DNA of 64,000 nucleotides. Source: Blautia parvula. GTDB lineage: Bacteria; Bacillota; Clostridia; Lachnospirales; Lachnospiraceae. The stretch spans positions 1 through 64,000 of the forward strand of contig NZ_CP084061.1 of NCBI RefSeq assembly GCF_020215665.1. The letters run 5' to 3'. Below the pieces are notes generated by a model. It ran no database searches and was not told the DNA's origin. It saw only the letters and a list, made by a program, of their open reading frames with translations. A program made the position numbers and the translations under genes. Shown here one piece after another: positions 50,984 through 59,575 of the stretch (positions are counted from its first letter, which is position 1; each line of letters opens with the position of its first letter).

Positions 50984-51586
50984 CTATTGTATAACTTTTC
51001 TTAGCCAATTATCTCTAAAGAAAATCTGTTCGTTAGTATGAAACCAATGTTCTCCGTCATTCATAACGGTAAGATTTGCACAATGTCTATCAATAAATTT
51101 ATCTACCGTTTGACGTGATGTAAGATTATCATGTTCAGCATACAAAATTTCGGTAGGCGTTTTCCAATTTATCGGGTTTTCCCGAACAAAACATAAATAT
51201 TCCCACGATAATGTTTCGCCAAAATCAGTTGGTATTTCTTTTCTTTCAGAAAGTTCCTTTTCAGACACATTCGCCCAGCTCATCATATCTACTATAAGTT
51301 GTTCCATATCAAGTATAGGCGATATGAATAATGCTTTTTCAATCTTGAAATTCTGTAATGTGTGCATTGTAAAATAAGCTCCGATACTATTAGCAAGTAC
51401 ATATATATAGTCATATTTTTCAGATATCTTATCGTAGACTTCCATAATTTCATTTTTTACAATCCACGGGAAATAGTCATTATAATCTACTCCAAAAACA
51501 TCAAAATCTAAACAAATATTTTTGAACTGTTCGGCTTCAAGATAACTTCCACCTTTACCATGAACATATATCATTGCTTTCTTCAA
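50984..51586 (-). CDS. Alpha/beta hydrolase (cargo)
   Basis: The roughly 200-residue product begins KKAMIYVHGKGGSYLEAEQF, with the oxyanion HGKGG motif, the nucleophile elbow VLANSIGAYF (Ser) and a C-terminal DGEHWF with the His, a typical serine hydrolase of the YqiA/RBBP9-like kind. GGGGG upstream favours a TTG start at 51586; the ATG at 51574 is the alternative. It is not part of the Tn916 backbone and interrupts it between orf19 and the ardA block. Confidence 0.82.
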   Translation of the reverse strand: MKKAMIYVHGKGGSYLEAEQFKNICLDFDVFGVDYNDYFPWIVKNEIMEVYDKISEKYDYIYVLANSIGAYFTMHTLQNFKIEKALFISPILDMEQLIVDMMSWANVSEKELSERKEIPTDFGETLSWEYLCFVRENPINWKTPTEILYAEHDNLTSRQTVDKFIDRHCANLTVMNDGEHWFHTNEQIFFRDNWLRKVIQ

Positions 51587-51659
51587 AAGAATACCCCCAT
51601 AAATCAAAATTTTATATATCCATATTATAACATTCGCATATTAGCACCACAATAAAAAT

Positions 51660-51881
51660 TTATGCACCGATAATCTTGTTGAACAGTTCTAACAGTACAT
51701 CTTTCACACCGCCAGCATTGAACACCAAACCGACAGCAATCAAGGCAACTACCAAGAAGCCGATGAGCTTTGAAAACTCACGCTTGAACCCCAAGTAGAT
51801 ACCGATAACCACAATCGACATAAGCACTAAGCTCTGTGCGTTGCTTAAAAACCATTGATACAAATTTTGCCCGAAATTCAT
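51660..51881 (-). CDS. TcpD-like small membrane protein (Tn916 Orf19)
   Basis: The 73-residue protein has two hydrophobic spans (SLVLMSIVVIGIYLGF and LIGFLVVALIAVGLVFNAGG) and begins MNFGQNLYQWFLSNAQ, as Orf19/TcpD of Tn916. It is a small channel component, three bases from the next upstream gene. Confidence 0.88.
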   Translation of the reverse strand: MNFGQNLYQWFLSNAQSLVLMSIVVIGIYLGFKREFSKLIGFLVVALIAVGLVFNAGGVKDVLLELFNKIIGA

Positions 51882-51882
51882 G

Positions 51883-52017
51883 TTATTTGTCCTCGCTTTC
51901 TTTTAATTTCTTCATTTCATAGTCAGCTTCTTTGCCAACACTTAAAATACACATCAAGGCTACGCCGATACCCGTTCCAACAGATACCAGCAGGAAGTCT
52001 TTCAATAATTCCCACAT
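51883..52017 (-). CDS. DUF3789-like small membrane protein
   Basis: A 44-residue ORF starts MWELLKDFLLVSVGTGIGVA and ends MKKLKESEDK. It has one membrane span and a charged cytoplasmic tail. It lies between relaxase and orf19 as in many Tn916-like elements, with GTGATG before the ATG. The role is unknown. Confidence 0.8.
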   Translation of the reverse strand: MWELLKDFLLVSVGTGIGVALMCILSVGKEADYEMKKLKESEDK

Positions 52018-52030
52018 TTTTTCATCACTC

Positions 52031-53227
52031 CTAACTTTCTACTAAATCTTTTGCAGGGGTCGTCTGCTGTTTGATTATCATTTCATGCTTTTCTGTGAGC
52101 TTTGCCTGCTGTTCGATAGTTTTCATGTAGTCTGTTCCGTTTCCCTTATCAATCCTTTTCAGCATTTTCAAGGTCGGTGCTACCTGCCTTTGTACCCAAC
52201 GAAGCGTGCGGTCTAAGGTATAAGGCTCTGGCTTTGTCGTCAGTTTCAGACTTTGCCGATTATCCCCGATAAACCAAGCCCAGCGCTCGTTGAGTTTCCA
52301 GTCATTTTTTCGCTTGTCGGGTTCTTCATCAACAAACCGCACATACTGGTTGATGATAGAAAAGGCGGTCTGCTCTGCGTCATAATAGGTCAGCAAATCC
52401 CGTACTGCATAGTAAGCACGTTCATTGCGAAGCCGTATCTCAAAACGGTTGATAATTTCGGCTTTTTCCAAAGGTGTCCCTAACTTGACATACTGCTCAT
52501 AGTCTTTTTCATAGATACAGAAATACACATCTGATTTCAGCGAACCAAGATAAAGGGTGCGTCCCATATATTCTCTGTCGTCCTCTCTATGCTTGATAAG
52601 CTCGCCCGACTGATAAAACTTATAGCTTCTGAACTTTCCGATATATTCCCGTTTCCTGCATTTTTCCGCAAGCTCTGGAATATCCAAAATGCCCGTATGG
52701 TCGTTGATAGCAAGGTCAATACGCTTCATCACGCCACCGTTTACGAGTGCGTCCATAAGAAAGTCATACCAGCTTCTTTGCTGTGCCAGCAGGTAACTTT
52801 CAAACTGCCTGCAACCACGCCCCTTTAACTCTAAAAGGACACCTTTTTCTTCGTCAGCCGACGTATAGATAAAGATGTCCCCTAAAGAATAATGCTCCGT
52901 ATAACTGTAATGTCCGTAATCTTCATGGAGCATATAATTGATATTCAGTTTTAATATATCTTTGATGATGTGCTGTATATCCAGCGTGGGAAAACGAATT
53001 TTTACATAATCAAACAGCATGGTAAGCGGTGCTTCTGGATTGAACCTTGCCAGTTCTTTATGCAGAGTTTCCAGAAGTTCCTTTGACGGCTTCATTTTTC
53101 CGCTTTCTATCTTGTTGAGATATTCCCTTGTGATATCAGAAGCCACCGCCAGTCTGCCTTGTGAGATACCGTAAGCAATCCGTTTTTCCCGTAATTCTTT
53201 TATCCATTGTTCTTCATTCAGAACCAT
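52031..53227 (-). CDS. Relaxase, MobT/Rep_trans type (Tn916 Orf20)
   Basis: The 398-residue protein begins with an XRE-type helix-turn-helix (GISQGRLAVASDITREYLNK). The replication-initiator-like catalytic domain follows (GGVMKRIDLAINDHTGILDI, later INRFEIRLRNERAYYAVRDL), as in Orf20 of Tn916 and NicK of ICEBs1. It nicks oriT directly upstream and leads the strand into the recipient. Confidence 0.93.
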   Translation of the reverse strand: MVLNEEQWIKELREKRIAYGISQGRLAVASDITREYLNKIESGKMKPSKELLETLHKELARFNPEAPLTMLFDYVKIRFPTLDIQHIIKDILKLNINYMLHEDYGHYSYTEHYSLGDIFIYTSADEEKGVLLELKGRGCRQFESYLLAQQRSWYDFLMDALVNGGVMKRIDLAINDHTGILDIPELAEKCRKREYIGKFRSYKFYQSGELIKHREDDREYMGRTLYLGSLKSDVYFCIYEKDYEQYVKLGTPLEKAEIINRFEIRLRNERAYYAVRDLLTYYDAEQTAFSIINQYVRFVDEEPDKRKNDWKLNERWAWFIGDNRQSLKLTTKPEPYTLDRTLRWVQRQVAPTLKMLKRIDKGNGTDYMKTIEQQAKLTEKHEMIIKQQTTPAKDLVES

Positions 53228-53347
53228 ACCCCCAATCTGTCAAGTGTGAAGTTTTTTAAGGCGACTTCACAGCCGATTTTTGCTAGGAAACCATGCGATA
53301 AGCCTTATGTTTCCTGTGTTTTTCGTCTATTGTCTATTTGCAAACGT

Positions 53348-53372
53348 ACCCCTCTGTTAGATACCGAGGGGT
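53348..53372. other. Origin of transfer (oriT) core
   Basis: ACCCCTC and GAGGGGT form an inverted repeat around TGTTAGATACC, in the 240-base gap directly before the relaxase gene. Tn916 and ICEBs1 oriT have the same plan (C-run, TAACAG-type centre, G-run). A second inverted repeat (CTGGCGTGGC / GCCACACCAG) follows. Confidence 0.75.
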
Positions 53373-53465
53373 TTTACCTGCTGGCGTGGCTGACGCCACA
53401 CCAGCAACGGCTAGTCCGTGCCGTCGCCTTTCGCTTCGCACGTCGCCGTCCCGTCCTGCCTTGCG

Positions 53466-53876
53466 TTATTCGATTACCAGCGTGAACGCTTCTGGATCAT
53501 CAATAATGTTGTATGAACCGAGCGTGTCCGCTGTCTGTGTATATCGGAAGTGAAACAAAGGCTTTTGTCCTTTCATGGAAAAACGGGAACGGTACACCGT
53601 ACCATATAAAGCGTTTGGCTTTGCTACATCATAGCTGAACAGGATAGAAGTAAAATCATTCTCCCTGCATTTTTTGATGATTTCCTCTGCACACTTTTCT
53701 TTATCTGTTATGATAAGACGGTTGAGCGTAAAGGTAACGTGTTCTTCATGGAAATTTTCTGATGAAGTCCTCATACTTCCTGCTACATCAATCTCACGTC
53801 CCCATTGCAGATAAGAAACCACCACTCCCAGCACAAAAAGTACCGTGATTGTTATGAATTTTCTCTTTTTGCACAT
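53466..53876 (-). CDS. Membrane-anchored ICE protein of unknown function
   Basis: The 136-residue product has an N-terminal membrane anchor (FITITVLFVLGVVVSYLQWG) and an extracytoplasmic beta-rich domain. It sits between oriT and the FtsK-like gene. I recognise the position as variable in Tn916-like elements but cannot name a function. Confidence 0.65.
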   Translation of the reverse strand: MCKKRKFITITVLFVLGVVVSYLQWGREIDVAGSMRTSSENFHEEHVTFTLNRLIITDKEKCAEEIIKKCRENDFTSILFSYDVAKPNALYGTVYRSRFSMKGQKPLFHFRYTQTADTLGSYNIIDDPEAFTLVIE

Positions 53877-53987
53877 ACTGTTACTGTCCTTTCTTGTAGG
53901 GTGTATTATAATACAGTCTACGGTAATACATCTTATTTATCAATACAGTTGTATCTTATAATTCAAAGAAAAGACGAGGTACAGCGT

Positions 53988-54188
53988 ATGCAGGTATATA
54001 TTGATTTAGAAAATCTTTTGAAAGAGAAGAATATCAGTAAAAACAAAGTCTGTGAAGCGTGTAAATTACAGCGGACACAGCTTAATAACTATTGCAAGAA
54101 CAAAGTTTCCAGAATTGACCTCACAATCCTTGCAAAGCTCTGTGATTTTCTGGAATGTTCCCCAAACGACATATTGAAATTGAAGTAG
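53988..54188 (+). CDS. Small XRE regulator (ICE)
   Basis: The 66-residue product is a helix-turn-helix (LLKEKNISKNKVCEACKLQR, TQLNNYCKNK) ending CSPNDILKLK, of the short Cro/CI type. It is on the plus strand, opposite to the transfer genes, with ACGAGG before the ATG. It may repress transfer-gene transcription divergently. Confidence 0.75.
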   Translation: MQVYIDLENLLKEKNISKNKVCEACKLQRTQLNNYCKNKVSRIDLTILAKLCDFLECSPNDILKLK

Positions 54189-54193
54189 GACTG

Positions 54194-55561
54194 TCAGCTT
54201 TCGTTGCTTGCAGTCCTTTTTTCTTCCAGTCTGCCGATTTCTTGTAGAAAATCATGTCCTTTCGGCACTAAAGGCGTGTAAAATTCGCTGATAACACTTG
54301 TCCCTACATCACAATAGCCACGCCCCTTGATACGCTTTTGAAAAAACTGTTTTTTCACATCTGAACCGAACAGCATACCATAACCTAATTCGCTGATACG
54401 CCCCAATCCCACACGGAAATTGAAGTTATCTCTGATACCGTCCGAGAAATATTTTGCGTCTGGACGCTGGCAGGCAACGATAAGGAAATGACCTGCTTGT
54501 CGCCCTAACATAACGATTTTCTTTAACTGGCTAAGTAGGCTCACGCTTTCTTTTGTCCCCAGCATTTCAAAAAATGCCACATATTCATCAAAGATAAGAA
54601 AGCAGGGGGGAAGTCCCAGATAAGCGTAGTTTTCGCCCGTCTTATAGTTCGGGTGTCGCTTCATTTCCTCACTTCGCTGTACCATGCCCTCATAAAAGGC
54701 ATTGACGCAATCTATCATTTCTTCTTTGGTATGATACACATTTCCCATAACTGTTCCCAAGTCTGCAAGGTCAGCGTTCTTCGGGTCTAAGATATAAAGG
54801 ACAGCGTTTGTATGCAGTAAGGCTTCAATAAGCGTCAGCAGAAAATAAGTTTTACCGCCACCAGTCCCACCAGCAATCAGAGCATGGGGAAGTGCGTCAT
54901 ATTCCCAGACAAGATTTTTCATCAATCTAAGACAGCCGTTCTCTGCCCGTACTTCATCAATGGTAATGCGGTTCGCTATCATATCATAAAGCAAGGTATA
55001 TTCGATATAGCCGTCATGCAGGGTCTTGTCGGTCAGCTCACAATATAAGCCACTTTCCAATTTATCCTCTAACCGTAAAAGCTGGTCTTGATATTTCCCT
55101 AGCGTAATTTCACAGCGGATATGAAGCAATCCTTTTTCCATTTGATAATAAATCTTTGGAAACCAGACGATTTTTTCCCTTGATCTGCATTGCAGGTCAG
55201 TAAAAAAACCGCTGTCTTGTACGGTATCGGCTTCATACCACTTGTTTTCCAGTACCATTCTTGCCAGCTTTTGACGGTGCAGGAGCTTCTTGAAACTGTC
55301 GTAACAGAAGCGGTAATACAGAAAAGCGACTAATGCACAAACACCAGTCGCTATCAGTATGGTTATGAAGTTGTAAGGGGAGAGCGTCAAGCCGTTCTCT
55401 AACAAGCTGAAATGTTCCCAATCGGTACGCATGAGCTGTTTCATATTCAGTAGCAGGAGAACCGCCACGAATACAAACAGAAGCGTTCCTATGGAAAAGT
55501 GGTAGACAAGGTGCTTGTCGCTGGCTCTGATACGGTGTCCTTTGTTCCAAATAGTACGCAT
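54194..55561 (-). CDS. TcpA-like FtsK/SpoIIIE coupling protein (Tn916 Orf21)
   Basis: The 455-residue protein has two N-terminal membrane spans (near 27-45 and 67-84). Its FtsK-type motor has Walker A GGTGGGKTYF and Walker B FLIFDEYVAF. This is the coupling protein that delivers the relaxase-DNA complex to the channel. Confidence 0.93.
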   Translation of the reverse strand: MRTIWNKGHRIRASDKHLVYHFSIGTLLFVFVAVLLLLNMKQLMRTDWEHFSLLENGLTLSPYNFITILIATGVCALVAFLYYRFCYDSFKKLLHRQKLARMVLENKWYEADTVQDSGFFTDLQCRSREKIVWFPKIYYQMEKGLLHIRCEITLGKYQDQLLRLEDKLESGLYCELTDKTLHDGYIEYTLLYDMIANRITIDEVRAENGCLRLMKNLVWEYDALPHALIAGGTGGGKTYFLLTLIEALLHTNAVLYILDPKNADLADLGTVMGNVYHTKEEMIDCVNAFYEGMVQRSEEMKRHPNYKTGENYAYLGLPPCFLIFDEYVAFFEMLGTKESVSLLSQLKKIVMLGRQAGHFLIVACQRPDAKYFSDGIRDNFNFRVGLGRISELGYGMLFGSDVKKQFFQKRIKGRGYCDVGTSVISEFYTPLVPKGHDFLQEIGRLEEKRTASNES

Positions 55562-55586
55562 AAATCAATCACTCCTTTCTGGGTAT

Positions 55587-55622
55587 GAAAAAAGCAGTCA
55601 ATCCTAAGACTAACTGCTTTGT
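55587..55622 (-). repeat. Repeated terminator, copy 2
   Basis: Identical over 36 bases to 50924-50959, and again directly downstream of a cargo gene on the minus strand (here the DUF3784-like gene). Confidence 0.85.
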
Positions 55623-55663
55623 ATAATGGATATGAAGTTGTCAAACTTGAAGTTTCTTCTCTA

Positions 55664-55978
55664 TTAGCGGTTATATTTTGCTCCTGCATAAATCAGCAAC
55701 ACCAATCCCACAACAAATCCCAATGCAAAAGCGATAAAACTTAACACTGAATCTGTTATACCGATTATTATAGCAGTCACCAAAAGACCAATTCCAATAA
55801 AGATAACACCCCAACCTGATATTTTACAAAAACCCTTTTTATCACTTGGAGACACTTTGTCATAATGATAACTATGAAGCAAAGTGATTTTTTCCTTTTT
55901 CCACATCAAACAACCAAGATATATAAAAACAAGTGCCAATACACCTATTCCAATCGCAACACCCATCGTTTCCGTCAT
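55664..55978 (-). CDS. DUF3784-like membrane protein (cargo)
   Basis: The 104-residue protein has three hydrophobic spans and starts MTETMGVAIGIGVLALVFIY, with LHSYHYDKVSPSDKKGFCKI between the first two, the DUF3784 pattern. The ATG at 55978 follows GGAGGGG. It is not a backbone gene. It lies between the FtsK-like gene and the IS91-like element, and shares its 3' terminator sequence with the hydrolase cargo gene. Confidence 0.8.
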   Translation of the reverse strand: MTETMGVAIGIGVLALVFIYLGCLMWKKEKITLLHSYHYDKVSPSDKKGFCKISGWGVIFIGIGLLVTAIIIGITDSVLSFIAFALGFVVGLVLLIYAGAKYNR

Positions 55979-56009
55979 AACAATCCCCTCCAAATTCTAA
56001 TTGAACAAA

Positions 56010-56052
56010 ATCGCTGCGCGATGGCCTGCCAAGGCTATGGCATAGCGATTTT
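56010..56052. repeat. Hairpin at the left IS end
   Basis: AAATCGCT and AGCGATTT pair across a GC-rich loop that itself contains GCCT/AGGC pairing. It sits against the left GAAC, mirroring the hairpin at the right end. Confidence 0.55.
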
Positions 56053-56264
56053 CTTTTTTCTATAACAAAACAGTGGAAAGCAAGTCCTAAAAGTAGTATT
56101 GTTAAATCACCACAAAATAACAATCAAACAGGATCGACCTCTCCACTGCCTATGAAAAGAATACCACCATTCCACTTGGTTGGCAAGCGGTTTTATGACC
56201 CCAATGCCCCTCCGTATAAAGCAGTGTTTCTGATAACTACTGATTTTATATGGAGGATTTTATT

Positions 56265-57116
56265 ATGTATGAAAAATATTTAGAACAGCTTGAGGAAGCC
56301 GGGAAAATCCGTAACCTCAAAGAACGTTCCATCAGTTGCTATAAAAACTATGTTTCTTACTTTCTGAAATATCAGAATAAGAATCCCAAAGAACTTACCT
56401 GTCAGGATGTCAGGGCTTTTTTGCTTGCGAAAAAAGAGGAAGGACTGAAAGCCACAACTCTGAATCTTTACAATTCTGCCATCCGTTTTTTCTATCGAAA
56501 TGTCCTGCATATCCTTTGGGATGACATCACAGTTCCACGTATGATCCTAGAACATAAGCTTCCTACTGTACTGACTGCCTCTGAGATTGACCGCCTGTTA
56601 GATGCTGTTGATGATATCAAATATAAGGCTATGTTCGCAGTCATGTATTCCTCAGGTATGAGAGTTTCTGAAGTGATCCATCTTCATTATGACGATATCT
56701 CCCGTTCAAATATGCAGATCCATGTCCGGGATACCAAGAATAGAATGGACCGTTATACCATTCTCTCCAAACGTTGTCTGGATATCCTTACACAATACTG
56801 GTTTGAGAAAGGTCGTCCCCGTGGCATCCTGTTTCCGAATAAATTTACCGGTAATTATCTAACAGTCAGTACTCTGGAACAGGTAATGCGACGGGCAGTA
56901 GCTGATGCAGAACTTCCAAAGGCAGCAACCCCTCACTGTCTCCGCCATAGCTTTGCAACCCATCTGATGGAACAGGGCGTAGAACGGCAGAATATTCAGG
57001 CGCTGCTTGGACACCGTGACCCGAAATCTACGGAAGTTTATCTTCATGTCAGCAACAAATCCCTCATGGGCATTCAAAGCCCTTTTGACAGGAAAGAAGG
57101 TGCTGACCATGAATAA
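56265..57116 (+). CDS. Tyrosine recombinase of the IS91-like element
   Basis: The 283-residue recombinase has Arg in YSSGMRVSEVIHL, ATPHCLRHSFATHL, LLGHRDPKSTEVY with the catalytic Tyr, and an N-terminal SAM-like domain. TATGGAGG stands before the ATG at 56265. Several IS91-family elements carry such a gene ahead of the transposase; it may resolve or assist transposition. Its stop overlaps the transposase start. Confidence 0.9.
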   Translation: MYEKYLEQLEEAGKIRNLKERSISCYKNYVSYFLKYQNKNPKELTCQDVRAFLLAKKEEGLKATTLNLYNSAIRFFYRNVLHILWDDITVPRMILEHKLPTVLTASEIDRLLDAVDDIKYKAMFAVMYSSGMRVSEVIHLHYDDISRSNMQIHVRDTKNRMDRYTILSKRCLDILTQYWFEKGRPRGILFPNKFTGNYLTVSTLEQVMRRAVADAELPKAATPHCLRHSFATHLMEQGVERQNIQALLGHRDPKSTEVYLHVSNKSLMGIQSPFDRKEGADHE

Positions 57117-58260
57117 ACCCACCGTCCAGGATATTTTCCGACATTTTTATACAGCATACCTTGAAAAATATTCTCCATCCCCGGAACAGTCAAAAACTGC
57201 CCGGAACATCTTGAACTGTAAAACAGGAGCTTATGGTGCAAATATCAGTGTATGTGAAGACTGTGGTGCTGTCCAGATCCATTATAATTCCTGTCGTAAC
57301 CGCTGTTGTCCCATGTGTCAGGCAGTCCCAAAGGAAATGTGGATGGATGCCCGCAGGGAAGATGTACTTGATGCACCATATTTCCATCTGGTGTTTACAG
57401 TCCCTGATATTCTGAACCCAGTCATTTACAATAATCAGAAACTGTTATATGACACGCTCTATCATGCGGCTTCCGCTACTATTCAGGAACTGACAGCCGA
57501 CCCAAAGCACCTCGGGGCTTCTGTTGGTTATATCTGCATCCTGCATACATGGGGCTCAGAAATGAATTTTCATCCCCATATCCATACGATACTGCTTGGC
57601 GGCGGCCTGACACCGAAAAATGAGTGGAAAGACAATGGTACGGAGTTTTTTCTCCCTATATGGGCTATCTCCAAAGTATTTCGTGGGAAATATATGGATG
57701 AACTGAAAAATCTCTGGAATACAGATCAGCTTGAGTTTCATGGAACAGCAGAAAAATACCGTAATTATTATGAATTCAAAGAACTTATAGATTCCTGTTA
57801 TGACGCAGAATGGGTTCCTTACTGTAAGAAAACTTTTAACGGTGCACAATCTGTGATTGATTACCTTGGAAAGTATACCCATAGGATCGCTATCAGCAAT
57901 CACCGCATCATCCATATGGATGATGAAAATGTTACTTTTTCCGTTAAGGATTACCGGAAAGAAGGACAATGGAAGGAACTGACCATTTCCGGCATTGAAT
58001 TTATACGGCGTTTTCTGATGCATGTGCCACCCAGACGTTTTGTCAGGATCCGGCATTATGGACTTCTATGTTCCCGCAGCAAACACAAAAAACTCACTTT
58101 ATGCCGGCATCTCCTCGGATGCAAAAAATATCTTTCAAAGCTCAGGGATAAGGAGATGCCGGAAATATTGAAACAGCTATATGGGATAAACATCCATGTA
58201 TGTAAATCCTGCGGTGGACATCTTGGAAAACCACAGCTTCGAATACCGCAAAGGCGTTAA
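57109..58260 (+). CDS. IS91-family HUH transposase
   Basis: The 383-residue protein has an N-terminal zinc cluster (CEDCG, then CRNRCCPMC), the HUH motif FHPHIHTI and the paired tyrosines of YLGKYTHRIAIS, the Y2 signature of rolling-circle IS91 transposases. The ATG overlaps the end of the recombinase gene, giving translational coupling. A second zinc knuckle (VCKSCGG) is near the C-terminus. No disabling change is visible, so it may be active. Confidence 0.94.
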   Translation: MNKPTVQDIFRHFYTAYLEKYSPSPEQSKTARNILNCKTGAYGANISVCEDCGAVQIHYNSCRNRCCPMCQAVPKEMWMDARREDVLDAPYFHLVFTVPDILNPVIYNNQKLLYDTLYHAASATIQELTADPKHLGASVGYICILHTWGSEMNFHPHIHTILLGGGLTPKNEWKDNGTEFFLPIWAISKVFRGKYMDELKNLWNTDQLEFHGTAEKYRNYYEFKELIDSCYDAEWVPYCKKTFNGAQSVIDYLGKYTHRIAISNHRIIHMDDENVTFSVKDYRKEGQWKELTISGIEFIRRFLMHVPPRRFVRIRHYGLLCSRSKHKKLTLCRHLLGCKKYLSKLRDKEMPEILKQLYGINIHVCKSCGGHLGKPQLRIPQRR

Positions 58261-58611
58261 AGCCCATTTCCTATTTATATGTTTTTTTAGCCTCAAAATC
58301 CTGAGGTTTTATTGTTGTACCTATTTATCTGAAAACACGTGATTTCTGTAGCATCTGCATAGGAGATCCTGTATAATTATGGATAAGAGCAAAAGATTGA
58401 AAGTCCATAGGCAGTAGCTGCCCGGACGCTCACTTTGTTCAATTAGGTCAAATCGAAAATGGTGTAAACGAAGGGGCAGTTCACTGGAATGTCAAAACTG
58501 CTTTTTCGTTTACCCCATCATCGATTCTAACCTAAAGGATTTGTCCGTTTCTTCATACCCATATTATAGCAGTTCCATATATCCGTTACAATGAAAATTT
58601 ATTCGGCAAGC
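58261..58611. other. Region between transposase and orf22
   Basis: About 350 bases without a gene. It contains the right end of the IS91-like element, with the GGCAG hairpin near 58409-58422 and GTTC at 58437-58440. A long imperfect inverted repeat (58452-58525) and the downstream end of the orf22 transcript follow. Confidence 0.6.
58452..58525. repeat. Long imperfect hairpin, possible MITE remnant
   Basis: Two 30-base arms (58452-58481 and 58496-58525) match at 24 of 30 positions around a 14-base loop; GTAAACGAA and GCAGTT are identical in both arms. The length and outer position suggest collapsed ends of an insertion element rather than a terminator. Confidence 0.5.
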
Positions 58612-58995
58612 CTATTTTTTCGGCTGTCCCTGCATGTTATTATTCTGTGGACTGCCTGCTTTTTGGTTGCCTTTGTTCTTCAAGACAATATCCTCTGCTT
58701 TTACATACCAGTCCACATCTGCACCACCAAACGTCTTTCTTGATACCGTATCGGCTACGGGATTGACAAGCTCCACGACTGCATTGTACGGAAATTCCCT
58801 TAACGGCACTTCTGGCGGTACAGATACGGGGATAATTCCACCATGCAGACTGCACTTCAAATCATAGATACGCTTTTTAAGCTGGGTACTCGGTGTCCCG
58901 TCCTCATTCTGTAAGAACACATCACGCACCGCTGTAAATTTTAATTCTCCAAATGTTTTCTCTTTGTCAATGACAAACCCGTTTGATAATCTCAT
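58612..58995 (-). CDS. YdcP-like ICE protein (Tn916 Orf22)
   Basis: The 127-residue protein (MRLSNGFVIDKEKTFGELKF onward) belongs to the DUF961/YdcP group, as Orf22 of Tn916, with a Gln/Asn-rich tail. In related elements these small proteins help replication of the excised circle. It follows the other YdcP-like gene by 15 bases. Confidence 0.88.
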   Translation of the reverse strand: MRLSNGFVIDKEKTFGELKFTAVRDVFLQNEDGTPSTQLKKRIYDLKCSLHGGIIPVSVPPEVPLREFPYNAVVELVNPVADTVSRKTFGGADVDWYVKAEDIVLKNKGNQKAGSPQNNNMQGQPKK

Positions 58996-59010
58996 AAATT
59001 CTTCACTCCT

Positions 59011-59337
59011 TTACTTTTCTTCAACTACTACAATATCATCAGCAAGCAACACATAATCGGTATGTCCCATATCCCCGATTGCGTAACCTCTGCCGTATAA
59101 CTTCGGATTGACAAGTTTTACTTTCTGTTCATACTTAAAATGCTTTTCGCCAGCCTGCACGGGAATTTCCACCACAACATTTTCGCCTTTCTGTACGTCA
59201 GAGTAAAGGTTATAGCTTCGTCTAGTTAAGACCCTTCGGTTATTTTTATCTTTTTCAAAGACTGGCTCGCTTTCGCCTGCAAATTCAAGAGTTCCAAAAG
59301 ACTGTGCCATATCTGGCACGACATATTTCATTTCCAT
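59011..59337 (-). CDS. YdcP-like ICE protein (Tn916 Orf23)
   Basis: The 108-residue protein (MEMKYVVPDMAQSFGTLEFA onward) is the second DUF961/YdcP member and the first gene of the transfer operon. GAGGTAAAACAAT precedes the ATG. Its paralogue Orf22 follows. Confidence 0.88.
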   Translation of the reverse strand: MEMKYVVPDMAQSFGTLEFAGESEPVFEKDKNNRRVLTRRSYNLYSDVQKGENVVVEIPVQAGEKHFKYEQKVKLVNPKLYGRGYAIGDMGHTDYVLLADDIVVVEEK

Positions 59338-59575
59338 ATTGTTTTACCTCGTTTCTTTCTATATTTGATAAGTTAATTACAATCAATTTCTTATTCTGGC
59401 GGTTAGGAAAGTACCAGCAATCCCACCGATAGTAAAGGGTAAAATAAATGCTTACGCACCCTTGACTATCCGTGTTCTTGCAGGTTGTTTGCAGACAAGC
59501 CAGAATAAGCGGAAGTCTGCCGTTTGACAGCTTCGGCGGAGAGCGTGATTTTTCTTTCATCATACTGTTACCGCC
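59338..59575 (-). other. Leader region of the transfer operon
   Basis: About 240 bases upstream of orf23. The minus-strand segment GGGTGCGTAAGCATTTATTT is one I associate with the conserved upstream region of Tn916-like transfer operons. A 92-codon frame crosses it but runs into orf23 in another frame and is not supported. The operon promoter is expected here. Confidence 0.5.

Larger units (their letters stand above)
55997..58446 (+). mobile_element. IS91-like two-gene insertion element
   Basis: The element carries a tyrosine recombinase and an overlapping HUH/Y2 transposase and opposes the surrounding transfer genes. Its edges show a 13-bp inverted repeat, CTAATTGAACAAA at 55997-56009 and TTTGTTCAATTAG at 58434-58446. 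On both sides the sequence running outward reads GTTC, the tetranucleotide next to which IS91 elements insert. A GGCAG-TA-GCTGCC hairpin precedes the right end, as expected for an IS91 replication origin. Exact ends are uncertain, since classical IS91 lacks inverted repeats. Confidence 0.75.

Noticed and set aside
59285-59563. Minus-strand 92-residue ORF upstream of orf23
   Set aside because: It runs into orf23 in another frame and has no ribosome site; the region is better explained as the transfer-operon leader.
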